Shown: one piece after another, positions 25,493 to 33,584 of the stretch
Numbering within the stretch: position 1 is the first letter of the stretch
Layout of the letters: the number at the start of each line of letters is the position of its first letter
Source of the DNA: CAYZED01 sp964477445
GTDB lineage: Bacteria > Bacillota > Clostridia > Lutisporales > Lutisporaceae
DNA length: 64,000 nt
Direction of reading: 5' to 3'
Assembly (NCBI GenBank): GCA_964477445.1
Contig: CAYZED010000013.1
Span: forward strand, 7,090-71,089
Position numbers and translations under genes: made by a program
The notes under the pieces: generated by a model
Databases searched by the model: none
The model's input: only the letters and a program-made list of their open reading frames with translations
Told to the model about the DNA's origin: nothing

Positions 25493-26314
25493 TTACGCCA
25501 CTCCTTCAATCTTGAAATTTCTTTTTTTAAACATTCCCATAATTTTCTTTCGATTTATATATATTAAGCTTATGATACAGATTATTTGAAAATCAGTAAG
25601 TCCAATTGGAGACTTAAGTTCAACTCTTATAAATTCAAGGAAAAATCTAAAACTTAGATATGAATTAATAAAAATTTTAAAAAGCTGGCCAGGTTCAATT
25701 TTTCCTTTTTTTCGCCAATAGAGGTAGCCCGCTAATACTAAATCGAATACTATCTCGTACAATTGAGTAGGATGTCGCAAAATATGATCTCCAAAATCTA
25801 CACCAAAGAAGCTTTTTGTGGCAATCCCATAGCAACACCCAGTAAAAAAACATCCAATTCTTCCTATTGCCATTCCGATACATATCGGTATCGCTATTTG
25901 ATTTCCCAATCTCTCTTTGATATTAAATATTCGTCTCGCCATAAATGCTCCAATAGCACCACCCAAGAGTCCTCCAATAATTGTTCTTCCACTATTTAAG
26001 AGATTGTATTTCCTAGGATCGACAATTATTTTATCCCAATACATAAATAAAAGTGGTAATTTTGAGCCTATGAGTCCGCCCAAAACGGCAAAAGCAACTA
26101 AAAAAAGTCCATTAAAACTTGCANNNNNNNNNNTTGATATCAAAACTGCTGTTATTATAATATACTTTTTCATATTACCTGTATTATTCTTTCTCATATC
26201 ATGAATATAAAGAGAAAAACCTGTTAAAAATGCTAGCCCCATAAAGACTTGGTATGAACTAATTTCTATATTTCCAATCGAAAAAATCACCGGCATAATT
26301 CCCCATCTAATCAT
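25493..26314 (-). CDS. Divergent Lgt-family diacylglyceryl transferase paralogue
   Basis: The 273-residue membrane protein has the Lgt layout: a start like MPVIFSIGNIEISSYQVF, a GLIGS segment, a second GGLLGG, the signature-position helix and a late HPTQLYE motif. The signature differs from true Lgt: GRIGCFFTGCCYG stands where Lgt has GRIGNFxNxExxG. Canonical Lgt adds diacylglycerol to lipoproteins. The Cys substitutions and the partners (radical SAM, methyltransferase-like, DUF4395) suggest a different lipid or acceptor. A ten-N gap keeps the frame. It follows the DUF4395 gene by two bases. Confidence 0.8.
   Translation of the reverse strand: MIRWGIMPVIFSIGNIEISSYQVFMGLAFLTGFSLYIHDMRKNNTGNMKKYIIITAVLISXXXXASFNGLFLVAFAVLGGLIGSKLPLLFMYWDKIIVDPRKYNLLNSGRTIIGGLLGGAIGAFMARRIFNIKERLGNQIAIPICIGMAIGRIGCFFTGCCYGIATKSFFGVDFGDHILRHPTQLYEIVFDLVLAGYLYWRKKGKIEPGQLFKIFINSYLSFRFFLEFIRVELKSPIGLTDFQIICIISLIYINRKKIMGMFKKRNFKIEGVA
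26124..26133. other. Assembly gap (10 N) in the Lgt-like gene
   Basis: The gap keeps the frame in a transmembrane segment. Confidence 0.99.
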
Positions 26315-26316
26315 CT

Positions 26317-26784
26317 CTATCTCTCCATACTACCTTTAATTTTTTTACCGACTCTGCAACATTGTCCATTGGAATTATTAAGGCAATCATATAGTTTCAT
26401 TGCCCCACAAAAGCCCATAGCACCAGAGGTTTTTAAAATCGCTAGTAGTCCAATAAAAATCCAACCTATCAAAGAATCGACATAAAGAATTAAGACAACC
26501 CCTATGACGCCAAAAATGGCACCAATTATATGCGCAAATCTTACTGCATTTTCATTAACATATATTTTGGCAGAAGGTATGAAATATTCAATTGTTTTTC
26601 TGTATAAAACTATAAGCGGTGCCCTATTAACACCTAATATTGCTGAAAAAACAAGAATTACAATTGCAAAACACAGTAATCCGATACTTCTGAAAATGAT
26701 AGAAAACCATAAAGTAGCCGCTATTGAGTATTTACAAAAGTTAAATGACGCATTAGTTATTTCAACAGGCTTGCAATTTCCCAT
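26317..26784 (-). CDS. DUF4395-type membrane protein
   Basis: The 155-residue protein has about four hydrophobic segments, a ILGVNRAPLIVLY segment and an NENAVRFAHIIGA segment, the pattern of DUF4395 proteins (function unknown). Cys residues near the start (GNCKPVE) and in the C-terminal NSNGQCCRVGKK tail could form disulphides or bind metal. Start ATG with GGAGGT. It is the third gene of the five-gene operon beginning with the radical SAM gene. Confidence 0.7.
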   Translation of the reverse strand: MGNCKPVEITNASFNFCKYSIAATLWFSIIFRSIGLLCFAIVILVFSAILGVNRAPLIVLYRKTIEYFIPSAKIYVNENAVRFAHIIGAIFGVIGVVLILYVDSLIGWIFIGLLAILKTSGAMGFCGAMKLYDCLNNSNGQCCRVGKKIKGSMER

Positions 26785-26809
26785 AATACCTCCAATGATA
26801 AAATTTATT

Positions 26810-27451
26810 TTATTTATACATTCTTCTTAAATATAGTTTAGGAAAAAATCTCCCAACACTTTTTTTGTATTCTATATAGTCTGGAAACTCTTCTATTAAG
26901 AGTTTTTCTTCCTGTTTGGCCCTATAATTCATAAAAGGAATAAAAACAAATATAAGCGTTAAAAAACAAATCCAATTCTTAAATACAAGTGAACCCCCAA
27001 AAAACATTAACATCAATGATGCATATAGTGGGTGTCTTACTATTTTGTATATCCCGTGAGTAATTAGCGAGTGAGAACTATAGATTTTTATATGATTCGA
27101 CCAATTATTCCCAAGTTTTATACGTCCGATTATATTAATTATCGAACCAGTTAGTATAAAAAGAGTTCCTATACCTGTTGTAATCAAAAAACTGATATAG
27201 TTATCAAAATTGATCTTCCCAACATCCAAACCTGTCATAATACAAAACAGTATAGTATATCCAGTCATGCTACCTGTTTCTACTATAGATTTTTTCTCAG
27301 TCTTTATGTTGCTCTTATTATTATAAAACACAAAATCAACTATAATCGAAATAATTAATGCGAATATACTTATATTTATTATTAGGAAGCACACTAAATT
27401 AAAGGTATCTAGTTGTTTTAAGAAAATAATTATATTGTTTTTAAATTCCAA
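26810..27451 (-). CDS. Isoprenylcysteine methyltransferase-like membrane protein
   Basis: The 213-residue protein has five or so membrane helices and the C-terminal ICMT/PEMT signature: HGIYKIVRHPLYAS, then FNYRAKQEE-type ending (here MNYRAKQEEKLLIEEFPDY). Family members bind S-adenosylmethionine at the membrane face and methylate lipid-like or isoprenyl substrates; the substrate here is unknown. It starts with TTG at 27451 behind AGGGGAG, 13 bases after the radical SAM stop. Confidence 0.82.
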   Translation of the reverse strand: MEFKNNIIIFLKQLDTFNLVCFLIINISIFALIISIIVDFVFYNNKSNIKTEKKSIVETGSMTGYTILFCIMTGLDVGKINFDNYISFLITTGIGTLFILTGSIINIIGRIKLGNNWSNHIKIYSSHSLITHGIYKIVRHPLYASLMLMFFGGSLVFKNWICFLTLIFVFIPFMNYRAKQEEKLLIEEFPDYIEYKKSVGRFFPKLYLRRMYK

Positions 27452-27464
27452 GTTTTTCTCCCCT

Positions 27465-28934
27465 CTATTTTATTTGTTTGTCTCGATAAAACATGTTATA
27501 TGCTGAGAAAGGAATCTTTCTCTTATCCTTAGTTATTACGTGTACACACTCTTTTTTCATTGACTTAATATCAAAATTAAAAACATCAACGAACGAACTT
27601 ACACTTATCCTGAAGGTATTCATGTCTATATACTCCTTTTTCTTTTCTTTAGACTTAAAAAAGAAATCCAAAGGTAAGATATTACGGAAATCTTTAATAA
27701 AATCTAAACAGTCACAACCTGCTTTTATTGAATCAATACTAAGTCCTGCGTTTTTTAGCAAATCCTCTATAGTAAACACAAAAGTATTGTTGATTAATCC
27801 CACATGTTTCTCAATCTTCTTATTCCTTGTTATTGGTACAAAACTACCTTTTTTGTCTCTATATAAATATGTCAATGCCACTCTTTCTACATTGCATGGC
27901 AATGGTATAAAGTCTGACATCTTGAGCATTCCAGAAGTTTTCGACTCGAGTTCTTTTAGTATTTTCGAAAGTGTCACTCGCTCTAAATGATCACCAAATT
28001 TACATTCTTCTGATTCTGTGCCATTTGGGCTCTCACTTTTGTTATTTAAATCTCTTCTTCCAAAATAAGCTGATGGTTGATAGTTAATCCCTCTTACATT
28101 AGATTGATTAAGACCAAATAGGAATATCTCAGCAATAGCATCATCATTAATGCCATTTTCAATAGTCGCAACTAAAGTAATTGGTATTTTGAATTTCGAA
28201 AGGTTTTCTATTGCTTGCAACTTCTTTTTCAAGAGCGATTCACCTCTTAATTCAACATAGGATTTTTCATTTAAAGCATCAAACTGAAGATAAACCTCAA
28301 ATCCATCGGTATTAAACTGAGAAAGTTCCTCAACAAAATCCATATCTTCAGCAATTTTAATTCCATTTGTATTTAGCATCACGTACTTGATTGGTTTTGA
28401 TTTAGCTAGCTTTATGATTTCTATTATGTCTGGGTGAATTGTGGGTTCTCCCCCAGAAATCTGCAAGATTTCACCTGTGCCACCTTCAGAAATAATGAAA
28501 AAATCTATCATTTCTTCAATTTCTGCTAGTGTTAAGAATTCCCCTTCTCCTCCATTAGCATAGCAAAGCGGGCATTTTAAATTACATTTATTAGTTATTT
28601 CAATTAGTCCTATACAACCATGCTGTTCATGTTGAGGACAAATGCCACAATCATGCGGGCAGCCTTTTTTTACTTCAGTATGAATCTGCATCTTAGTCCC
28701 TGGTTTGTCGTAAAGCCTTTTCTTCTTATGATATTCGGCGGAATCTTCAAGCAAACTCCATAACTCGCCATGTTCAGGACAATACTTAATAATATAGACC
28801 GCATCATTTTTAAGTACAATTTTCGCCTGTACAATACTTTCACATAAATGACATATGCTAGTTGTGGCCTCATAAAAAATATAATCTCGTTGACTATAAA
28901 TCTCAATATTACTACTATTTTTCCTTTTTTCCAT
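27465..28934 (-). CDS. Tes/MJ0619-type radical SAM protein
   Basis: 489 residues. The radical SAM cluster is CNLKCPLC (Cys117, 121, 124), followed by the SAM-binding ISGGEPTIHPD and MLNTNGIKIAED. Before it lies the extra Cys series of the MJ0619/tetraether-synthase family: CHLC (28, 31), YCPEHGE (52), GCPHDCGIC (92-99) and Cys107. The motif VYLQFDALNE is also typical. Archaeal Tes joins lipid chains and related bacterial proteins make membrane-spanning lipids; other members have other or unknown roles. It is the first gene of an operon whose other four genes all encode membrane proteins, which favours a lipid substrate. The C-terminal region has a further CDCLDF. Confidence 0.88.
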   Translation of the reverse strand: MEKRKNSSNIEIYSQRDYIFYEATTSICHLCESIVQAKIVLKNDAVYIIKYCPEHGELWSLLEDSAEYHKKKRLYDKPGTKMQIHTEVKKGCPHDCGICPQHEQHGCIGLIEITNKCNLKCPLCYANGGEGEFLTLAEIEEMIDFFIISEGGTGEILQISGGEPTIHPDIIEIIKLAKSKPIKYVMLNTNGIKIAEDMDFVEELSQFNTDGFEVYLQFDALNEKSYVELRGESLLKKKLQAIENLSKFKIPITLVATIENGINDDAIAEIFLFGLNQSNVRGINYQPSAYFGRRDLNNKSESPNGTESEECKFGDHLERVTLSKILKELESKTSGMLKMSDFIPLPCNVERVALTYLYRDKKGSFVPITRNKKIEKHVGLINNTFVFTIEDLLKNAGLSIDSIKAGCDCLDFIKDFRNILPLDFFFKSKEKKKEYIDMNTFRISVSSFVDVFNFDIKSMKKECVHVITKDKRKIPFSAYNMFYRDKQIK

Positions 28935-28996
28935 TTATAAATTCCTTTTAGTATTATATTTTTAAATGTAATCAGTATATCATTGCCGATATAAAT

Positions 28997-30211
28997 TCAT
29001 ATGTTTTTTATCAAGAAATCAATAGCATTTACTTGTTTAATCCCATTATGATAAATCTCATGGTCATCATCTAATGTAATTAGATATTTAGGAAAATGAT
29101 CTTGAATTAGTTTTAGTGGGCGTAATTCTCTTTGCAAAGTTTGTTCATCTCTGACTGTCAAAGCTACTTGATAGTAAGCACATTCCCCTTGCTTTTGGGT
29201 AATAAAATCCACTTCGTATTCATCAACTTTGCCAATAAATATATCATAACCACGCCTTAACAATTCTAAAAAAATTATATTCTCTAGAATGTATCCTTCG
29301 TCTCCAGTTTTACTACCTAACAAGAAATATCGGAGACCCACATCCGCTACATAATACTTTTCCTGAGTTTTTAAATATTGCTTTCCCTTAATATCGTATC
29401 TCCCAATCTTGTATAAAAGATAACTCTCCAATAACGAGAACAGATAGTTTTCAACGGTTGGCGCAGATATTCTTCTTCCAACTGAAGTCATTGTATCGCT
29501 AATTTTCTTTATAGAAAGCATATTCCCAATGTTATCAAATGCAAATTTTACAACGCTTTCAAGCATTAGTGCGTCCATAATTTTTTTTCTCTGCATGATA
29601 TCTTTTAATAATACGGTACTGTAAATTCCCATAAGATAGTCCCTTATAAGTTCCATATCTTGATTCAAGGTCACTACATAGGGGAACGAACCATATGTGA
29701 TATATTCCCTGTATAAAGCTGCATTGCCTAATATTTCTTTTGTTAGACTTTCCTCACGCAATTCTTTATACTCTTTCAGCGATAGTGGCAACATTTTTAT
29801 TTCTATATACCTACCCGAAAGTAACGTCGCAATCTCTCCTGATAGCATATATGCACTAGAGCCAGTAATGTATATATCCACATTTTCTTTGATAAATAAA
29901 CTGTCTATTGCTTTTTGGAACTCATGAACAATCTGTACCTCGTCAAGAAATATATAATTCATTAAATCAGGTCGTATTTTTTCAGAAATATAACGGTAAA
30001 GTTTTCTATAATCTGTATATTCCTCAAACTTAATATCTTCAAAGTTTATAACTATTATCTGCTTCTCAGATACTCCATTTTTCACAATATAATCTCTGAA
30101 CATACTAAGAAGTGTTGATTTTCCGCATCTTCTAATCCCAGTAACAACCTTAATTATTTTTTTATTCTGGAGTTTTTTCAGTTTATCAAAATACGCTTTT
30201 CTTTCTATCAT
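28997..30211 (-). CDS. AAA_14/DUF4143 ATPase, copy 3
   Basis: A 404-residue paralogue with Walker A VVTGIRRCGKST, Walker B NYIFLDEVQIV, sensor YITGSSAYMLSGE, and a DUF4143 C-terminus with YEVDFITQKQGECAYYQV. It lies directly upstream of the radical SAM operon on the same strand, while copy 2 lies directly downstream of it. The start ATG follows AAAGGGAG. The function of the family is not established; DNA- or partner-directed ATPase activity with a degenerate nuclease-like domain is a reasonable guess. Confidence 0.87.
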   Translation of the reverse strand: MIERKAYFDKLKKLQNKKIIKVVTGIRRCGKSTLLSMFRDYIVKNGVSEKQIIVINFEDIKFEEYTDYRKLYRYISEKIRPDLMNYIFLDEVQIVHEFQKAIDSLFIKENVDIYITGSSAYMLSGEIATLLSGRYIEIKMLPLSLKEYKELREESLTKEILGNAALYREYITYGSFPYVVTLNQDMELIRDYLMGIYSTVLLKDIMQRKKIMDALMLESVVKFAFDNIGNMLSIKKISDTMTSVGRRISAPTVENYLFSLLESYLLYKIGRYDIKGKQYLKTQEKYYVADVGLRYFLLGSKTGDEGYILENIIFLELLRRGYDIFIGKVDEYEVDFITQKQGECAYYQVALTVRDEQTLQRELRPLKLIQDHFPKYLITLDDDHEIYHNGIKQVNAIDFLIKNI

Positions 30212-30274
30212 AGAAACATCTCCCTTTAACCGCTTTTTGTACTCTATTTTATTCTATCTTATAATTGCGGCAAA

Positions 30275-30353
30275 GTAAAGTTTTAAAAATTCATTTTTAA
30301 AACTTTACCATGATGCATGTTTTTATAACTTCATTTTAAAAAACATCTGCATC
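30275..30353. repeat. Two adjacent inverted repeats
   Basis: A perfect 15-base stem with a four-base loop (GTAAAGTTTTAAAAA and its complement, 30275-30308) is followed by a second imperfect inverted repeat bounded by GATGCA and TGCATC (30312-30353). They lie between AAA_14 copy 3 and the DUF2442 cassette. The first could act as a terminator for that cassette, though no extra T-run is needed because the stem is itself T-rich. Confidence 0.6.
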
Positions 30354-30401
30354 AACAAGTTCAGCTGCTTCTCATCGCAGTACTCTTTAATTTCTACACA
30401 A

Positions 30402-30440
30402 ACAAAAACCCCGCAAATTTTAAACTTGCGAGGTTTTTGT
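30402..30440 (-). terminator. Terminator after the DUF2442 gene
   Basis: A stem of AAAAACCCCGCAA with TTGCGAGGTTTTT works in both directions. A related copy stands at 31473-31524, so the cassette between them is flanked by similar terminator sequences in the same orientation. Confidence 0.8.
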
Positions 30441-30491
30441 TTTGTAATGAAATAATTAACTAGTTCACTTAATCTCTTTGACTATATCTTT

Positions 30492-30767
30492 TTATGCTAT
30501 TCTGTCCTCTATCGCTTGTAATGAATAAAGTGTTTCAGGATCAATATCAATGCACTTACTGGTATCTCTATTCCCTTCCAAATCCCACGCCAATGTATCA
30601 TTAATAATTGTACATGTATTTACAAAAATATTCTTATCTATTAATGGTCGAAAAATCTCTTTTTCCAACAGCGGAGAAACATCATACAAAACAATCTTTC
30701 CATCTTCGAAATAAACTGTAACTGTGTAATTTTCACTCGGCACCACTTGAACTATTTCAGGAAACAT
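30492..30767 (-). CDS. DUF2442 protein
   Basis: A 91-residue protein with the DUF2442 pattern: strands YTVTVYFEDGKIVLYDVSPL, then a short helix and NDTLAWDLEGNRD. Such proteins usually accompany a DUF4160 protein in small two-gene modules found in mobile regions, sometimes listed as possible toxin-antitoxin pairs without firm proof. It follows the DUF4160 gene by 17 bases. A fragment of a second copy lies at 40161-40217. Confidence 0.85.
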   Translation of the reverse strand: MFPEIVQVVPSENYTVTVYFEDGKIVLYDVSPLLEKEIFRPLIDKNIFVNTCTIINDTLAWDLEGNRDTSKCIDIDPETLYSLQAIEDRIA

Positions 30768-30784
30768 AATTTTTCACCTCCAAT

Positions 30785-31054
30785 TTATACCAACGGGCTT
30801 ATTCTATTCAATGTCTTTCCATCTTTTGATAATTCCCAATTTTGCATTAATTCATCTTGATGAATTACACACCATGCTAAAATCAGCTTAAGTTGTCTAG
30901 AAGGAAATGCCCCTTTTATTATTCTAGCATTGCAAATATCTACAATAGCTTTATTATCACTATATTCCGCATGAAAATGTGGAGGATTATGATCATCATA
31001 ATACATAGTCACACGAATACCATAAAACAAAGATATTTCTGGCATTCTTTTCAT
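30785..31054 (-). CDS. DUF4160 protein
   Basis: An 89-residue protein with the family hallmark MYYDDHNPPHFHAEYSD at residues 18-34, a His-rich site that may bind metal, then LPSRQ-like FPSRQLKLILAWCVIHQDEL. It is coded upstream of DUF2442 with which it normally pairs. No biochemical role is known to me. Length is typical and the gene looks intact, with AAGGAG before the start. Confidence 0.87.
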   Translation of the reverse strand: MKRMPEISLFYGIRVTMYYDDHNPPHFHAEYSDNKAIVDICNARIIKGAFPSRQLKLILAWCVIHQDELMQNWELSKDGKTLNRISPLV

Positions 31055-31104
31055 CTCCTTTTCAATACTTTTCGTTTAATCGAAATAAATTCTTTAGTTA
31101 ATGT

Positions 31105-31347
31105 TTAATTTCGACAAACTTCATCTTCATCATCTGGCAAACAACCTTCTTCTCGAACTGAGTGCTCTCCTTCTTCAAGTTTTGCCATAAGTTTTAACGA
31201 TGCTTTCATTTTATCATATTCGCTTAAATCAACAATCACAAATTTCCCTCTTCCGTTTTTTGTTAAAAAAACTGGCTCGCCCACAGCTACTTCATGCAAC
31301 ACATCAGTATAGTTTCTTAAATCTGATATTGGTTTTATATTTGGCAT
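31105..31347 (-). CDS. Phd/YefM-type antitoxin, without adjacent RelE toxin
   Basis: About 80 residues: MPNIKPISDLRNYTDVLHEV, then GEPVFLTKNGRGKFVIVDLSEYDKM, the Phd/YefM DNA-binding fold. I start it at ATG 31347, eight bases after AAGGAG, rather than at the upstream ATG. Its first part closely matches the antitoxin at 34298-34570. The usual RelE/ParE toxin does not follow; DUF4160 and DUF2442 genes occupy that place, so either the toxin was lost or these genes are its partners. Confidence 0.85.
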   Translation of the reverse strand: MPNIKPISDLRNYTDVLHEVAVGEPVFLTKNGRGKFVIVDLSEYDKMKASLKLMAKLEEGEHSVREEGCLPDDEDEVCRN

Positions 31348-31472
31348 AATAATCATCTCCTTCTATTCAATTATACCTCTACTCCGCTGTAAATTTCAAT
31401 GCTAAATTAACACGTATATTTATCAACGTTATTAATTACTTGCTGATTTCCCCACCTCAGTTCTCTAATTCT

Positions 31473-31524
31473 ACACAAACCAAAAAAACCCGCAAACTTT
31501 ACATTTGCGAGGTCTGTGTTTTTT
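31473..31524 (-). terminator. Terminator-like hairpin, second copy
   Basis: ACACAAACC...ACCCGCAAA pairs with TTTGCGAGGTCTGTGT, followed by TTTTTT. It matches the element at 30402-30440 over loop and stem, and the flanks are also related, so it is a dispersed copy. Confidence 0.7.
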
Positions 31525-31581
31525 ATGGAAATAATTATCTCTTCGAGAAAGTAAAATAACTTGAAAAGAAAATGATTTTCC

Positions 31582-32820
31582 CTATTTCATTGGCACTACA
31601 GAAATATAAGATATTCCCTTGTCTTCACTCATCTTTAGCAGAGTGCTTTTCTGAGCAGTAATAACAAACCCATATATGTTTAATCCGTTTTTTTCAACAT
31701 TATCAGCAATTTCTAAGTAGTTATCCTCAGTAAAATCACTTCCAATCATTTTGTTAAAGGACGTTTGTTTTGCCATATATCTAAGGAGACTGACCACATG
31801 AGTATTTACTATTTTTTCGTATTTTTTCAAATCGTTACTTGATTCTTTGGCTGAAGATGTATCAAAATAACTCAAATAAGGATAAGTATTTTTATCATAC
31901 GTCAAAATATTACACGAATTGGAATAATTAAATCCAAATGAATATTGATCAAAATAATATACGTCATCTTTCTTCTGACATATTGCACACCAATCTGGAC
32001 GTAGTTCAGCCTTTTTTGACCACTCCACAAATTGAGTATAATTTTTTATATCACCTAAAGTAACGTATGCCAAATAGTAATCATTTTCATCAAAATCCTT
32101 TAATCTCTTCTTAAAATCACTAGAATTCTCCTTAAAGTTGGCACTTTCAACATGAATTTTTAAATCAGGATAACCTGGTGCAAATGCATTCGAAGCTGGG
32201 TATTTTAGCAAATTTACATCGAATAATGTCAACTTGTCCTTTTCTATCTTTCCACCTACATTGTTAAATATTCCAGTTGCACTTGATGTCTGAAATATAT
32301 TTACATCATAATTTCCATTTCCATTGCCATTTACCCTTACTTTATCGCGATAATGTCCTGGCAGAAAAAGTTCTGAATATGTAGCAATATCCAGAGACAT
32401 TCTATTACTTTGAAAGCTCTCCTCACCAAAAACTTTCTCTGATGGATTATAATAAAACGAATCAATTATCTGAGGAATCGCAAATATAACGAATATTACG
32501 ATTAGCAAAACAATCGCTCCAGTAGTTATACCCATTTTAATAAAAGCATTTCGAATATATTTCTTAATCATTTTTGAAAATTTAGCCGCTTCATCATCGG
32601 GAGTATTATTTTGTTCACTTTTATATGATTCGTTTTTATATGATTCATTTTCATATCGGTTCGTGTTTATATCTTCAATTTCGGGAATTTTACCTTCCTC
32701 AAATAAATATTCACTAATCGCTTCTTGGCGCTCAATATCATTCTTAACTATTTCATTCTTTTCATCGTCAAGTTTTCCATTTTTATACATTTTAATTAAT
32801 TCACGATAGCTCATGTCCAT
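31582..32820 (-). CDS. Membrane anti-sigma factor (Sigma_reg N/C type)
   Basis: The 412-residue protein has a short acidic cytoplasmic N-terminal part that would bind sigma (MDMSYRELIKMYKNGKLDDE), an NES-YKNES repeat, one membrane helix at about residues 98-120 (AIVLLIVIFVIFAIP), and a large outer domain ending ISYISVVP. This matches the Firmicute anti-sigma proteins with Sigma_reg_N and Sigma_reg_C parts rather than zinc-type anti-sigmas. The gene overlaps the sigma gene by 20 bases. It likely holds the partner sigma at the membrane until an outside signal is sensed; the signal is unknown. Confidence 0.8.
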   Translation of the reverse strand: MDMSYRELIKMYKNGKLDDEKNEIVKNDIERQEAISEYLFEEGKIPEIEDINTNRYENESYKNESYKSEQNNTPDDEAAKFSKMIKKYIRNAFIKMGITTGAIVLLIVIFVIFAIPQIIDSFYYNPSEKVFGEESFQSNRMSLDIATYSELFLPGHYRDKVRVNGNGNGNYDVNIFQTSSATGIFNNVGGKIEKDKLTLFDVNLLKYPASNAFAPGYPDLKIHVESANFKENSSDFKKRLKDFDENDYYLAYVTLGDIKNYTQFVEWSKKAELRPDWCAICQKKDDVYYFDQYSFGFNYSNSCNILTYDKNTYPYLSYFDTSSAKESSNDLKKYEKIVNTHVVSLLRYMAKQTSFNKMIGSDFTEDNYLEIADNVEKNGLNIYGFVITAQKSTLLKMSEDKGISYISVVPMK

Positions 32821-33307
32821 TCTCCTCTAAATATATTTTTAATTCTCTTTTAGCTCTAAACGCCAATACTCTGACATTCTCTGGTGTCAGCTTTAACAAA
32901 GTTGCAATCTCTCTTTGTGATAAATCACTAAAATAATACATTGTAAGTATCTCTCTCTTAATATCATTCAGTTGGTATAGGCCTTTATATAATATTCGTT
33001 TTTTCTCATTTTGTATTAAATTTTCTAATATTTCTGTTGCTGAATCGCAACATAATGAATCTTTTATGTTTTCAATCGAAACACTTCGGCTTTCCTTTTT
33101 TCTGTGATTGAAGTAAAGATTTCTGGCCACCAAATAAAGCCATGCTCTCATATTTGTGTGGTCATTTGCTAATGACAAGATCGCCTTCACAAATGTTTCC
33201 TGAGTCAAATCCTCTGCCAAATCTTTATTCTTGCAAAGTGCATACAGATATAGATATATTTCATTATAAAACGACTTATAGAGCTGCTGTATTATATCTT
33301 TATCCAC
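32801..33307 (-). CDS. ECF RNA polymerase sigma factor
   Basis: 168 residues with region 2 (LYLYALCKNKDLAEDLTQET, then MRAWLYLVARNLYFNHRK) and region 4 (LTMYYFSDLSQREIATLLKL, then VRVLAFRAKRELK). This is a group 4 (ECF) sigma of the SigY/YlaC sort. It is paired with the overlapping anti-sigma gene. The start may be TTG/GTG-type behind GGAGGAGAC-like AAGGAGACA. No clear ECF promoter can be named upstream, so autoregulation is likely for the class but not shown here. Confidence 0.92.
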   Translation of the reverse strand: MDKDIIQQLYKSFYNEIYLYLYALCKNKDLAEDLTQETFVKAILSLANDHTNMRAWLYLVARNLYFNHRKKESRSVSIENIKDSLCCDSATEILENLIQNEKKRILYKGLYQLNDIKREILTMYYFSDLSQREIATLLKLTPENVRVLAFRAKRELKIYLEENGHELS

Positions 33308-33337
33308 TTATGTCTCCTTCCATTTCAAAATCTTCTA

Positions 33338-33436
33338 CTAATATAACAACACAAAATTGTAAATGTTACAATTTTTCAATTCATCTATCCAAATAACTTC
33401 CTGAAGTTCATTCCCTTCTTCATCTTTTATAATCAT
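33338..33436 (-). CDS. Possible 32-residue ORF before the sigma gene
   Basis: A short frame runs from ATG 33436 to TAG and reads IIKDEEGNELQEVIWIDELK and a hydrophobic tail. GGGTGA stands before the ATG. It lies between a terminator and the ECF sigma gene. It may be a real small peptide or the remnant of a longer gene; nothing else supports it. Confidence 0.3.
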   Translation of the reverse strand: MIIKDEEGNELQEVIWIDELKNCNIYNFVLLY

Positions 33437-33454
33437 TATTATCACCCATTTCTT

Positions 33455-33501
33455 AAAAATAGAAAAACGCTTGAAAAGGAATCAATTTTCCCTAACAAGC
33501 G
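33455..33501 (-). terminator. Rho-independent terminator after the purN remnant
   Basis: CGCTTG pairs with CAAGCG around an inner AGGGAA/TTCCTT stem, then TTTTTCTATTTTT follows on the minus strand. Related AGGGAAAAT...CTTTTCAAG strings occur after the anti-sigma gene (about 31550-31590) and after the small membrane protein (about 25165-25200), suggesting a repeated terminator type. Confidence 0.8.
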
Positions 33502-33584
33502 TGGATCAGACTTTCGTATCATATCTATTTTAAAGTACCATATAAGCAATATTTTGTCAATCTAAAGGCGCTATAACAAAAACT

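Noticed and set aside
25493..26314. Housekeeping lgt
   Set aside because: The signature Asn and Glu positions carry Cys and the operon partners are not those of lgt.
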